Shown: positions 20,133-28,467 of the stretch, in pieces
Layout: each line of letters opens with the position of its first letter
Position numbering within the stretch: the first letter of the stretch is position 1
NCBI GenBank assembly: GCA_031459615.1
Contig: JAVKIE010000003.1
Span: 165,748 to 229,747, forward strand
Direction: 5' to 3'
Origin: Calidihabitans tengchongensis
GTDB lineage: Bacteria; Sysuimicrobiota; Sysuimicrobiia; Sysuimicrobiales; Kaftiobacteriaceae
Length of the DNA stretch: 64,000 nucleotides
Position numbers and translations under genes: made by a program
Notes under the pieces: model-generated
What the model saw: the letters and a program-made list of their open reading frames with translations, nothing else
Databases searched by the model: none
What the model was told of the DNA's origin: nothing

Positions 20133-21245
20133 CTACCGGAAGATCTCCAGGTACCGGCGCAGGAGGAACGTCCGCGCGGGGGGCCTGCCCGCCAGGGCGG
20201 CAGCCGCCGCCAGAAGGCCGGGCGGCAGGGCGATGACCACGTTGTTCAGCCACCGCAGGGCCCGGAAAGACCGGCGGGAGGAGAGCACGTAGGAGCGGTA
20301 GGCCCGCCGCGCCTCCTCCGCGGACAGCCGTCCCCGGGCGGCCTCGGCCACGAGGGAGCCGCACGTCCATCCGGCCAGCAGGGCGGTCCGGATGCCCTCC
20401 CCCGTCAGGGGCAGGCAGTGGCCCCCGGCGTCGCCGACGACGAACACCCCGTCCCGCACCGGCTCGTCCGGCCCCCCGGCCAGGAATCCGCCGTGGAATC
20501 CCCGGGCGCGGAGTCCCCACCGCGCCAGGAACCGCTCCAGGGCGCCGCGCAGGGAGCTGCGGCCGCGGTAGCTGAGAATCCCCACCCGCACCCGCCCGCC
20601 GCAGGGGAACACCCAGGCGTACCCGTCGGGGGCCTCCGGCACAAAGTGGAAGTGCAGCCCGGGATCCGCCTGCCCGTCCACCTCGGTCTCCAGGCCGAAC
20701 GCCCGCCACCGCGGCGCCCGCGGAGATCCCGCCAGCGCCGCCCGCCAGCCGGAGGCGTCGATGAGGAAGCGCGCCCGCACCTCCCCGCCCGACGTGCGCA
20801 CCGCGCCCGCGTCCCGGCCCCGCACGGCCGCGCGCACCACCGACGCCGACGTCCGATCCAGGGCCAGGGAGCAGAACCGGCGGTAGTCAAACGTGCAGAA
20901 CGGCTCGGGAAGAGGCCACCGCCAGGCGCGGGTGCCGATGTGGATGACCAGGTCGTGGTGGACCTGCTGGATCGCCCCGGCGGCGCCGGCGGCCTCGATC
21001 AGGCGAACCGGGGCCGCGCAGGCCGACGTCACGCCCTCGCCCACCGGCTGCGGGTCCACCAGGGCCACCCGCAGGGAGCCGTCCCCGGCGGGAGCCAGGC
21101 GCTGGGCGGCGGCGAGGCCCCCGAAGCTGGCCCCGGCGACGAGCACGTCCACCTGCCGCGGAATCGGCGCGGGAGCGCCGTCCGCGGCACCGTCCCGCCT
21201 TCCCGCCTGCCCGGGGTCCATCGTGCGCGGCCGCGCGTCGGTCAC
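20133..21245 (-). CDS. FAD-dependent oxidoreductase, geranylgeranyl-reductase/hydroxylase-like
   Basis: The product (about 370 aa) has an N-terminal dinucleotide-binding loop VLVAGASFGGLAAAQ (about 40-55), a middle sheet domain with a DGYAWVFP motif, and the second FAD motif GVFVVGDAGGHCLPLTGEG (about 265-283), as in the geranylgeranyl reductase/lycopene cyclase-like flavoproteins. The C-terminus has a hydrophobic helix that may touch the membrane. The substrate is unknown; isoprenoid or quinone reduction is possible. The GTG at 21245 shares GTGA with the DUF881 stop; an ATG at 21221 is the alternative. It ends 10 bases from the convergent ttuA fusion. Confidence 0.78.
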   Translation of the reverse strand: MTDARPRTMDPGQAGRRDGAADGAPAPIPRQVDVLVAGASFGGLAAAQRLAPAGDGSLRVALVDPQPVGEGVTSACAAPVRLIEAAGAAGAIQQVHHDLVIHIGTRAWRWPLPEPFCTFDYRRFCSLALDRTSASVVRAAVRGRDAGAVRTSGGEVRARFLIDASGWRAALAGSPRAPRWRAFGLETEVDGQADPGLHFHFVPEAPDGYAWVFPCGGRVRVGILSYRGRSSLRGALERFLARWGLRARGFHGGFLAGGPDEPVRDGVFVVGDAGGHCLPLTGEGIRTALLAGWTCGSLVAEAARGRLSAEEARRAYRSYVLSSRRSFRALRWLNNVVIALPPGLLAAAAALAGRPPARTFLLRRYLEIFR

Positions 21246-21952
21246 TCCACCGGACGGGCGTGCTCGAAGGTGAAGGTCCCCTTGTAGGCCGGGACCACCA
21301 GGGCATCCTTGCGGGTGATGGTGATCTGCAGTCCCAGCGCCCGCAGCCCCTCCACCAGGCCGCCGCGGATGGTCAGCGCTCCCTCCAGGGTGTTGGGGTC
21401 CCCCAGGGCCACGATGACGAACGGCCCCGTCAGGCGCTGCAGGTTCACCACCACGGTGCCGCCCACCTGGCTGATCCCGGTCGTGGCTGTGACCCGCTGG
21501 CCGTTGACGGCCACCGCCTCGGCCCCGGCCGCCCACAGCTCATTGATCACCGCCACCAGGTCCTGGTAGGTGACCACCACCGGCCCCCCCTTGGGCTGCT
21601 CCGGCGGATCCGCCAGGCGCACCACAACCCCGGGCCCCCGCATCGCCTTCAGCCCCAGGGCCACCCGCAGCGTCTCCAGTTCGCGGCCCATGGCCTCGGC
21701 GAGGCTGCGCCCCTCACTGGCGGCCCTCTCGTAGGTCTCCAGGCGGCGCCGCAGGTCCGTCACCTGGGCCTCCAGGGCGCGCCGGGCCGTCTGCTCTTCC
21801 CGCAGGAGCGTGGCCAGGGCGTACACGTTGCGGGTGGGGATCTCCGGCTGCTGGGACAGCGCGCGGCTGGCCCGCAGGTGGGCGACCACCAGAAAGCCCA
21901 TGGCCGCCAGGGTGACGGTGATCAGCAGGTACGGCCCCCACGGACGCCGCAC
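21242..21952 (-). CDS. DUF881 family membrane-anchored protein (YlxW-like)
   Basis: The product (236 aa) has an N-terminal transmembrane helix (about 7-25), a predicted coiled coil (about 40-90), then the DUF881 domain with the typical pattern GPGVVVRL, QDLVAVINELWAAGAEAVAVNGQRV and the family's VQ-like LVEGLRALGLQI. In Firmicutes such genes sit in division clusters, but the biochemical role is not known. GTG 21952 is preferred over GTG 21973 because AGGAG lies seven bases before it. It starts just after the dnaE stop, so dnaE-DUF881-FAD form an operon. Confidence 0.85.
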   Translation of the reverse strand: MRRPWGPYLLITVTLAAMGFLVVAHLRASRALSQQPEIPTRNVYALATLLREEQTARRALEAQVTDLRRRLETYERAASEGRSLAEAMGRELETLRVALGLKAMRGPGVVVRLADPPEQPKGGPVVVTYQDLVAVINELWAAGAEAVAVNGQRVTATTGISQVGGTVVVNLQRLTGPFVIVALGDPNTLEGALTIRGGLVEGLRALGLQITITRKDALVVPAYKGTFTFEHARPVE

Positions 21953-21956
21953 GGCA

Positions 21957-24900
21957 TCACTCCTGCCAGACACTGCCGGCGCCCAGCAGCTGTTCGATCT
22001 CGGCCTGCAGGTCGGCGGAGGGGTGAACCTGCAGGTCGCGGGCGTTCATCACCACTTCCCGCCCGCCGGTGATCAGGTGCAGGAACACCGGGGCGGGCCC
22101 GCGCCGCCGGCTCAGGACCTCCCGCAGTCGCAGCAGCCCGTCCTCGCCGCACCGGCGGGTGTCCACCCGGACGTGCAGGGCGGCCGGCCGCGCGGGCTCC
22201 GCGCCGTTCCCGTCGGCCTCCGGGACCCCGCCGGACGGGAGCAGGGGCTCCACCTCCTCGGCCTCCTCCAGGAGCACCACCCGGTCGGCCAGGACCTTGG
22301 CCTGCTGCTCGGTCACGTCCACCCGCCCGCGCACCACCACCACCGCGTCCCGCTTGAGCACCAGGTGCGCCTGCTCGTAGGTCTTGGGGAAGACGATCAC
22401 CTCACAGGTGCCGGTGAGATCCTCCAGGGTCACGAAGGCCATGGCCGCGCCGCTGCGCGTGGTGGTCCGCTTCACGGACGTGATCAGACCGCCCACCGCC
22501 ACCGCCGTCTTGTCCGGCAGCTCTCCCAGCTGGCTCAGGGCCACCGACGTCCGGGCGGCCAGCCGGGCGTGGGCGTGCCGGAGGGGGTGATCGGAGATGT
22601 ACAGGCCGAGCATCTCCTTCTCCATGGCCAGCAGCTCGTCCCGGGAGAACTCGTCCACCGCCACGGCCTCCGGCTCGGGCCGCGGATCCCCGGCCAGCTC
22701 GAACAGCCCCGTCTGCCCCGATGCCCGCGCCCGCTGCACCCGCTGGGCCGCCTCCAGGGTGGCGTCCAGGGCCTGGAGCATCTGGGCGCGCCCCGCCCCC
22801 AGGGAGTCCAGGGCTCCCGCCTTGATCAGGCTCTCCAGCACCCGCTTGTTCACCACCCGGGGGTCCACCCGCTCCACCAGGTTGGCCAGGGAGGTGAACG
22901 GGCCGCCCTGCCGGCGGGCCTGGAGGATGGCCTCCACCGCTCCGGCCCCCACATTTTTGATGGCCGTCAGCCCGAACCGGATGGCGTCGGGTCCCACGAC
23001 GGTGAAGGACTCCCCGGACTCGTTGACGTCGGGGGGCAGGACCCGAATGCCCATGCGCAGGCACTCGGCCACCGCGGCGGCCACCTTCTCGGTGTTGCCC
23101 GCCTCGCTGGTCAGCACCGCCGCCATGTACTCGGCGGGATAGTTGGCCTTGAGGTAGGCGGTGTAGTAGGCGATGAGCCCGTAGCAGGCGGCGTGGGCCC
23201 GGTTGAAGCCGTAGCGGGCGAAGGGCTCAAACTGCTCGAAGATCTGCTCCGCGACCTCGAGGGGGACTCCCCGCTCCACGCAGCCCGCCAGGAACTTGGC
23301 CCGCTGCTGCTGCAGGCGGTCGCGGATCTTCTTGCCGATGGCGTACCGCAGGACGTCCGCCTCGGCCGGCGTGAACCCGGCCACGGCCTGGGCCACGGCC
23401 ATGACGTCCTCCTGGTAGACCATCACCCCGTAGGTCTCCCGGAGGACCGGCTCCAGGGACGGGTGCAGGTAGGTGATGGGCTCCAGGCCGTGCTTGCGCC
23501 GGATGTAGGTGGGGATACTGGCCATGGGGCCGGGGCGGAACAGCGCCACCATGGCCATGATGTCCTGGATGGTGGACGGCCGCAGCTCCTTGAGGTACCG
23601 GGTCATGCCGGCGCCCTCCAGCTGGAACACGCCCACGGTCTCGCCGGCCGAGAGCAGCTGGTAGGTGCGGGGGTCGTCCAGGGGGATCCGGGCCAGGTCG
23701 ATGCGCACGCCCCGGGTGGACTCGATGATCTTCAGGGCGGTGTCCAGGATGGTGAGGTTGGCCAGCCCCAGAAAGTCCATCTTGAGCAGGCCGATCTTCT
23801 CCACCGCCGTCATGTCGTACTGGGTCATCACCAGGTCGCCCCGGGTGGCTTTCTGCAGGGGCACGTGCTCGATGAGGGGGTCCCGGGAGATGATGAGGCC
23901 GGCGGCGTGGGTGCTGGCGTGGCGGGCCACCCCCTCCAGCTTGCGGGCCAGCTCCAGCAGGCGCCGGACCTGGGGGTTGGCCTCCGCCTGGCGCTGCAGT
24001 TCCGGCTCGCTGCGCAGAGCCTCGTCCAGGGTAGCGTTGAACGGGATGAGCTTGGCGATGCGGTCCACGTCCCCGTAGGACATCCCCATGACCCGCCCCA
24101 CGTCCCGCACCGCCTGGCGCGCCCCCATGGTGCCGAAGGTGATGATCTGGGCCACATGATCGGCCCCGTAGGTGTCGATCACGTAGCGGATGACCTCGTC
24201 CCGCCGGCTGTCCATGAAGTCCACGTCGATGTCCGGCAGGGTGTAGCGCTGAGGGTTGAGGAAGCGCTCGAAGGGCAGCCGGTATTGCAGGGGATCCACG
24301 TCGGTCACGCCCAGGGCGTACAGGACCAGGCTGCCCGCCGCTGACCCCCGCACGGTGGTGAGGATCCCGCGGCTCTTGGCGAACCGGACAAAGTCCTGGA
24401 CGATCAGGAAGTACGGCGCATATCCCATGCGGGCGATGATGCCCAGTTCGTAGTCCAGGCGCTGCCGGGCCTCGGGGGTGATCCGGCCGTAGATCCGCCG
24501 CAGGCCCTGTTCGCACAGCGCCCGCAGGTACGAGTCGGGAGTCTCCCCCTCCGGAACCGGGAAGTGGGGCAGCTTCACCTCGCCCAGGTCCAGCTCCACG
24601 GACACCCGCTCGGCGATCTCCCGGGTGCTGGCCAGGGCCTCGGGCAGGTCGGCGAACAGGCGCGCCATCTCCTCCGAGGACTTGAGGTAGAACTCGGGGG
24701 TCTGGCCCATGCGGGGCTTGTCGACGGCATCCAGGTTCACGTTCATCTGGATGCACATGAGGGCGTCCTGGGCGTCGGCGTCCTCCCGCATGACGTAGTG
24801 GACGTCGTTGGTGGCCACCAGGGGCAGCCCCAGGTCCCGGGCCAGCTGGCGCATGCCCGCAATGTTCTCGCGCTGCTCGGGCAGGCCGTGGTCCTGAACC

Positions 24901-25436
24901 TCCAGGTAGAAGTTGCCGGGGCCGAAGATGTCCCGGTACTGGGCGGCCAGCTCCCGCGCCTGGGTCAGGTCGCCCCGCAGGATCGCCTGGGTGATCTCGC
25001 CCTTCAGGCAGCCGGACAACCCCACCAGGCCGCGGCTGTGGCGGGCGAGCAGCTCCTTGTCGATGCGGGGCTTGTAGTAGAACCCGTCCAGGTGGGCCGC
25101 GGTGGTCAGGCGGATCAGGTTGCGGTACCCCTCCAGGGTGGTGGCCAGCAGGACCAGGTGGAAGGTGGTGGCGTCCAGGCGGGGGTCGCGGTCGGTCATG
25201 CGCCGGGGGGCCACGTAGGCCTCCACGCCGATGATGGGGGTGATGCCGGCGTCTTTGGCCCGCAGGTAGAACTCCACGACGCCATACATGGCGCCGTGGT
25301 CGGTGATCGCCAGGGCCGGCAGACCCAGCTGCACCGCCCGCGCCACCAGGGAGCTGATGCGACTGTGTCCGTCCAGCAGGCTGTACTCGGTGTGCAGGTG
25401 CAGGTGGACGAAGGGGTCCGCCATCCTGCCGGCCAT
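21957..25436 (-). CDS. dnaE: DNA polymerase III alpha subunit
   Basis: This is the replicative polymerase of the C family, DnaE1-type by length (1159 aa) and domain order: PHP domain (about 8-280, HLHLHTEYSLLDG, ITDHGAMYG), catalytic core with the metal-binding PDIDVDF motif (about 398-404), fingers, a helix-hairpin-helix region (about 810-870), and a C-terminal OB fold (about 985-1060). PHP metal ligands look largely retained, suggesting built-in proofreading, which is common in thermophiles. The start is ATG 25436 or 25424; neither has a clear ribosome site because a nonamer repeat array lies immediately upstream. Confidence 0.95.
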   Translation of the reverse strand: MAGRMADPFVHLHLHTEYSLLDGHSRISSLVARAVQLGLPALAITDHGAMYGVVEFYLRAKDAGITPIIGVEAYVAPRRMTDRDPRLDATTFHLVLLATTLEGYRNLIRLTTAAHLDGFYYKPRIDKELLARHSRGLVGLSGCLKGEITQAILRGDLTQARELAAQYRDIFGPGNFYLEVQDHGLPEQRENIAGMRQLARDLGLPLVATNDVHYVMREDADAQDALMCIQMNVNLDAVDKPRMGQTPEFYLKSSEEMARLFADLPEALASTREIAERVSVELDLGEVKLPHFPVPEGETPDSYLRALCEQGLRRIYGRITPEARQRLDYELGIIARMGYAPYFLIVQDFVRFAKSRGILTTVRGSAAGSLVLYALGVTDVDPLQYRLPFERFLNPQRYTLPDIDVDFMDSRRDEVIRYVIDTYGADHVAQIITFGTMGARQAVRDVGRVMGMSYGDVDRIAKLIPFNATLDEALRSEPELQRQAEANPQVRRLLELARKLEGVARHASTHAAGLIISRDPLIEHVPLQKATRGDLVMTQYDMTAVEKIGLLKMDFLGLANLTILDTALKIIESTRGVRIDLARIPLDDPRTYQLLSAGETVGVFQLEGAGMTRYLKELRPSTIQDIMAMVALFRPGPMASIPTYIRRKHGLEPITYLHPSLEPVLRETYGVMVYQEDVMAVAQAVAGFTPAEADVLRYAIGKKIRDRLQQQRAKFLAGCVERGVPLEVAEQIFEQFEPFARYGFNRAHAACYGLIAYYTAYLKANYPAEYMAAVLTSEAGNTEKVAAAVAECLRMGIRVLPPDVNESGESFTVVGPDAIRFGLTAIKNVGAGAVEAILQARRQGGPFTSLANLVERVDPRVVNKRVLESLIKAGALDSLGAGRAQMLQALDATLEAAQRVQRARASGQTGLFELAGDPRPEPEAVAVDEFSRDELLAMEKEMLGLYISDHPLRHAHARLAARTSVALSQLGELPDKTAVAVGGLITSVKRTTTRSGAAMAFVTLEDLTGTCEVIVFPKTYEQAHLVLKRDAVVVVRGRVDVTEQQAKVLADRVVLLEEAEEVEPLLPSGGVPEADGNGAEPARPAALHVRVDTRRCGEDGLLRLREVLSRRRGPAPVFLHLITGGREVVMNARDLQVHPSADLQAEIEQLLGAGSVWQE

Positions 25437-25440
25437 TGTA

Positions 25441-25546
25441 ACTCAATCTACTCGATCTACTCAATCTACGCGATCTCCGCGATCTGCGCGATCTGCGCAA
25501 TCGGATTGAGCAGATTGCGTAGATTGAGGAGATTGCGCAGATTGAG
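25441..25546. repeat. Nonamer repeat array with inverted partner, dnaE-aminotransferase junction
   Basis: About six direct units (CTCAATCTA, CTCGATCTA, CGCGATCTC and similar) at 25441-25499 are followed by about five inverted units (AGATTGCGT, AGATTGAGG, AGATTGCGC) at 25503-25546. The array fills the space before dnaE and also supplies the last 28 codons and the stop of the upstream aminotransferase gene. Because the period is 9, the reading frame is kept and tripeptide repeats result. Confidence 0.9.
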
Positions 25547-26855
25547 ACACCTCCAGCACGCACTCCTCCAGCACGTCCAGGGCCTGGTCCAGCAGGTCGT
25601 CGGGAATGACCAGCGGCGTCAGGATGCGGATCACGTTGTTGTACAGCCCCGCCCGCAGCACCAGGACGCCGCGGGAGGCGGCGCGGCGGGTCACCTCAAG
25701 GGTTTCCCGCGGGGCCGGCTCGCGGGTGGCGCGATCCCGCACCAGCTCCATGGCCACCATCGCGCCCAGCCCCCGCACGTCGCCCACCAGGGGCACCCGG
25801 GCGGCCAGGGCGCGGAACCGCTCCAGCATCCGCGCGCCCAGGGCGGCGGCGCGGTCGGTCAGGCGCTGCGCTTCCATCACCTCCAGGACCGCCAGCGCCG
25901 CGGCGCACGCCACGGGGTTGCCCACATAGGTGCCGCCCAGGGACCCTTCCGGCAGCGCGTCCATGATCTCCCGCGCGCCCACCACCGCCGAGAGGGGCAG
26001 GCCCGCCGCCAGGGACTTGGCGACCGTCATCAGGTCGGGCTCCACCCCCCAGTGCTCGATGGCGAACATCCGCCCGGTGCGGCCGAACCCGGTCTGGATC
26101 TCGTCCACGATGAGCAGGATGCCGTGGCGGTCGGCCAGGGCCCGCAGCTGGGGGAAGAAGTCGGGAGGGGGGACCACGAATCCGCCCTCGCCCAGGACCG
26201 GCTCCACCACGAAGGCCGCCACCCGGTCGGCCTGCACGTGGGCGGTGAACAGGTCCTCCAGGCGCCGCAGGACCGTGCGGGTGGCGTCGGGGAGGCGGTA
26301 GGGGTCGGGATACGGCACCCGGTAGACCTCGGGCATGAACGGGCCGAAGTTGCGCTTGTAGGGATCGATCTTGCTGGTCAGGGACAGGCTCATGTAGGTG
26401 CGGCCGTGGAACGCTCCCTCAAACGCCACCAGGGCGGGCCGCCCGGTGACGGCGCGGGCGATCTTGACGGCGTTTTCCACCGCCTCGGTGCCCGAGTTGA
26501 GCAGCAGGGCCTTCTTGGGCCGCGGGCCCGGGGCCAGCTGGCACAGGCGGCGGCACAGCCGGATGTAGCCCTCGTAGGGAGCCACGCTGAAGTCGGTGTG
26601 GGTGAACCTGCCAACCTGCTCCACCACCGCGGCGACCACCGCGGGGTGGGAGTGGCCCACGTTCATGCATCCCACCCCGCCGGCCAGGTCGATGAAGGTG
26701 TGCCCGTCCAGGTCCTGCAGGATCGCGCCCTCGGCCCGCGCGACGACGGCAGGCAGGTGGATGCCGATGGCGCGGGCGACCCACCGGTCCTTCTCCTCCA
26801 GCCAGGCGGCCGACTGCGGGCCGGGCAGCGTGTCATGCGGGGACGCGCGCGTCAT
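25461..26855 (-). CDS. Class III aminotransferase (4-aminobutyrate/ornithine-type)
   Basis: This 464-residue PLP enzyme has the class III pattern: LNSGTEAVENAVKIAR, AFHGRT, VVEPVLGEGG, the Asp in VDEIQTGFGRTG, and the Schiff-base lysine in TVAKSLAAGLPLSAV. It is closest in style to 4-aminobutyrate aminotransferases and could serve GABA, ornithine or lysine metabolism. The ATG at 26855 has GGGAGG six bases upstream. The family normally ends near the VLEECVLEV segment; here about 28 extra residues follow, made of QSx and ADR/DRV tripeptides encoded by the nonamer array. It is the clearest case of repeat-derived protein sequence in the window. Confidence 0.9.
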   Translation of the reverse strand: MTRASPHDTLPGPQSAAWLEEKDRWVARAIGIHLPAVVARAEGAILQDLDGHTFIDLAGGVGCMNVGHSHPAVVAAVVEQVGRFTHTDFSVAPYEGYIRLCRRLCQLAPGPRPKKALLLNSGTEAVENAVKIARAVTGRPALVAFEGAFHGRTYMSLSLTSKIDPYKRNFGPFMPEVYRVPYPDPYRLPDATRTVLRRLEDLFTAHVQADRVAAFVVEPVLGEGGFVVPPPDFFPQLRALADRHGILLIVDEIQTGFGRTGRMFAIEHWGVEPDLMTVAKSLAAGLPLSAVVGAREIMDALPEGSLGGTYVGNPVACAAALAVLEVMEAQRLTDRAAALGARMLERFRALAARVPLVGDVRGLGAMVAMELVRDRATREPAPRETLEVTRRAASRGVLVLRAGLYNNVIRILTPLVIPDDLLDQALDVLEECVLEVSQSAQSPQSTQSAQSDCADRADRGDRVD

Positions 26856-26890
26856 GGGTTCCTCCCGGGACTGGTGTGACGTCGGAGGGA

Positions 26891-26975
26891 CGAAGGAAGT
26901 AAGGAAGAGGGGATTCGCCAACCCCGGTGGCAGCTTTCCCCCTCTTCCCTCTTCCCTCTTCCTTCTTCCTTCCTC
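26891..26975. repeat. Heptamer (CCCTCTT) array with inverted partner
   Basis: A direct array of period 7 (CCCTCTT, CCTTCTT) at 26938-26975 faces an inverted arm AAGGAAGTAAGGAAGAGGGG region at 26893-26912. Together they can fold into a hairpin in the spacer between the RumA-like gene, whose stop abuts the array, and the aminotransferase. The minus-strand RNA would be purine-rich on one side. Related arrays are at 38851 and 63498. Confidence 0.8.
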
Positions 26976-28467
26976 ACTCACGCCTCAGGGCCACCACGGC
27001 GTGGATGCGGCTGGTCTGGGGCAGCAGGTCCACCGGCTGGACCTCCACCGGCACGAACCCGCACTGCCGGGCCGCCGCCACGTCCCGGGCCAGCAGGGTC
27101 AGCGAGTGGCTGGCGCAGGCCAGGCGGCGGGCGCCGGCCCGGGCCGCCTCGGCGAAGACCTCCGGCGCCGTGGGCTCGCCGCGGGCCGTGGCCACCACGG
27201 CATCCACCGCCTCCCCCCGCTCCCGGAGCTTGCGCAGGACGCCGGCGGGCGATCGCGTGTAGAAGACGCAGTTGCGGATGCCGTTGAGGTCGGCGTTCTC
27301 CCACGCCCGGTGCATCGCGTCGCGGTCCGGGGCCACCCCCACCGCCCGGGACGCCCGGGAGGACAGCGCCAGCGGCACCAGCCCCTCCTCGCAGGCGACG
27401 TCCACCACAACCCCGGCGCCGGCGACCGCCCGGCCGATGGCCTCCAGGTAGAGGGGCACCGCCCGCGGGTTGGGAGGCACGGCGGCGGTGGCGTACAGGC
27501 GCAGGCGCAGGCCGGCGATCACGTCCTCGATGTAGGGGCGGCCCCACAGCAGCCGCACCGACCCCAGCATCTCGGGCGTCCGCGCGGGCTGCACCGACAG
27601 CTGCACGGACACCAGGCCGGGCACGCGGCCCACCAGGGCGCGCACCAGCGCCATCCGGTCGGGCACCTCTCGGGTGGCGCACAGGATGACCATGACCTCG
27701 CCGGTGTGGAACCCCACCTGTCCCACCACCCCGCGGACCAGCCCCGCGCCGGTGGTCCGGTCGTACACCGGCCACCCCAGAACGGCCACCGCGTCGCGCA
27801 CGGCGTGGAGCAGCCGGACGTTGACCTCGGGCTGGATGGGGCACTCCTGGACGTTGATCACCCGCAACTCCCCCGCGCGGGCGTAGTAGCCGGCCACCAC
27901 CCGGTCGCGGCGCAGGCCGACGGCGGCCTGCACCCGCTGGCGGTACGCCCACGGATCGGCGCCCACGGCCTCGCGGACCACGGCTCCCGTGCCGTCCAGG
28001 ACCGGGCGCAACGCCTCCCTGACCAGGGCCGTCTTGTAGGCCAGCTGGGCCGGGTACGCGGCGTGCTGCCACTGGCAGCCTCCACAGGCGCCGAAGTGCC
28101 GGCAGCGGGGTGGGATGCTGTCGGCCGACCGGCGCACCAGCGCCACGATCGTCCCCTCCGCCCGCCGCCCGGCGCGGGTGATCTCCACCACGGCTTCTTC
28201 CCCGGGCAGGGCGAAGGGCACGGCCACCCGCCGGGCGCCCACCGCCCCCACCCCGTCGCCCTCGAGGTTCACGCTCTGGACGGCGACGGTGACCTTCATG
28301 CCCACCCGCAGGGTCGCCGGAGCACGCGGGCGGGGGGCAGGCCGCCCCCGCCCCGGAGGGATGCGCCCGGGCGCGGCGGGCGCTCCGCGGTCGCGCCGCG
28401 TCGCGCGTTCCCGCATCGCCGCGCCCTGCCTGTCCCGCGCTCCCGGGTGGCCGCGCTCTTCCCTCAT
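26974..28467 (-). CDS. RumA/TrmA-family RNA (uracil-5-)-methyltransferase homologue with degenerate active site
   Basis: The protein (about 497 aa from the ATG that overlaps gatB by ATGA) has an Arg/Pro-rich N-terminus, a TRAM domain (about 56-110) and the four Fe-S cysteines of RlmD-type enzymes (CRHFGACGGC and QECPIQ). The catalytic half keeps the fold pattern but not the key residues. The SAM loop reads DVACEEGLVPLAL instead of D-x-x-CGxG, the DPPRxG motif is ATARGEP, the nucleophile region is LACASHSLTLLARD, and the terminal HxE base motif reads SRIHAV. It may bind RNA without methylating, or use changed chemistry. An alternative start is at 28416. Confidence 0.75.
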   Translation of the reverse strand: MREERGHPGARDRQGAAMRERATRRDRGAPAAPGRIPPGRGRPAPRPRAPATLRVGMKVTVAVQSVNLEGDGVGAVGARRVAVPFALPGEEAVVEITRAGRRAEGTIVALVRRSADSIPPRCRHFGACGGCQWQHAAYPAQLAYKTALVREALRPVLDGTGAVVREAVGADPWAYRQRVQAAVGLRRDRVVAGYYARAGELRVINVQECPIQPEVNVRLLHAVRDAVAVLGWPVYDRTTGAGLVRGVVGQVGFHTGEVMVILCATREVPDRMALVRALVGRVPGLVSVQLSVQPARTPEMLGSVRLLWGRPYIEDVIAGLRLRLYATAAVPPNPRAVPLYLEAIGRAVAGAGVVVDVACEEGLVPLALSSRASRAVGVAPDRDAMHRAWENADLNGIRNCVFYTRSPAGVLRKLRERGEAVDAVVATARGEPTAPEVFAEAARAGARRLACASHSLTLLARDVAAARQCGFVPVEVQPVDLLPQTSRIHAVVALRRE

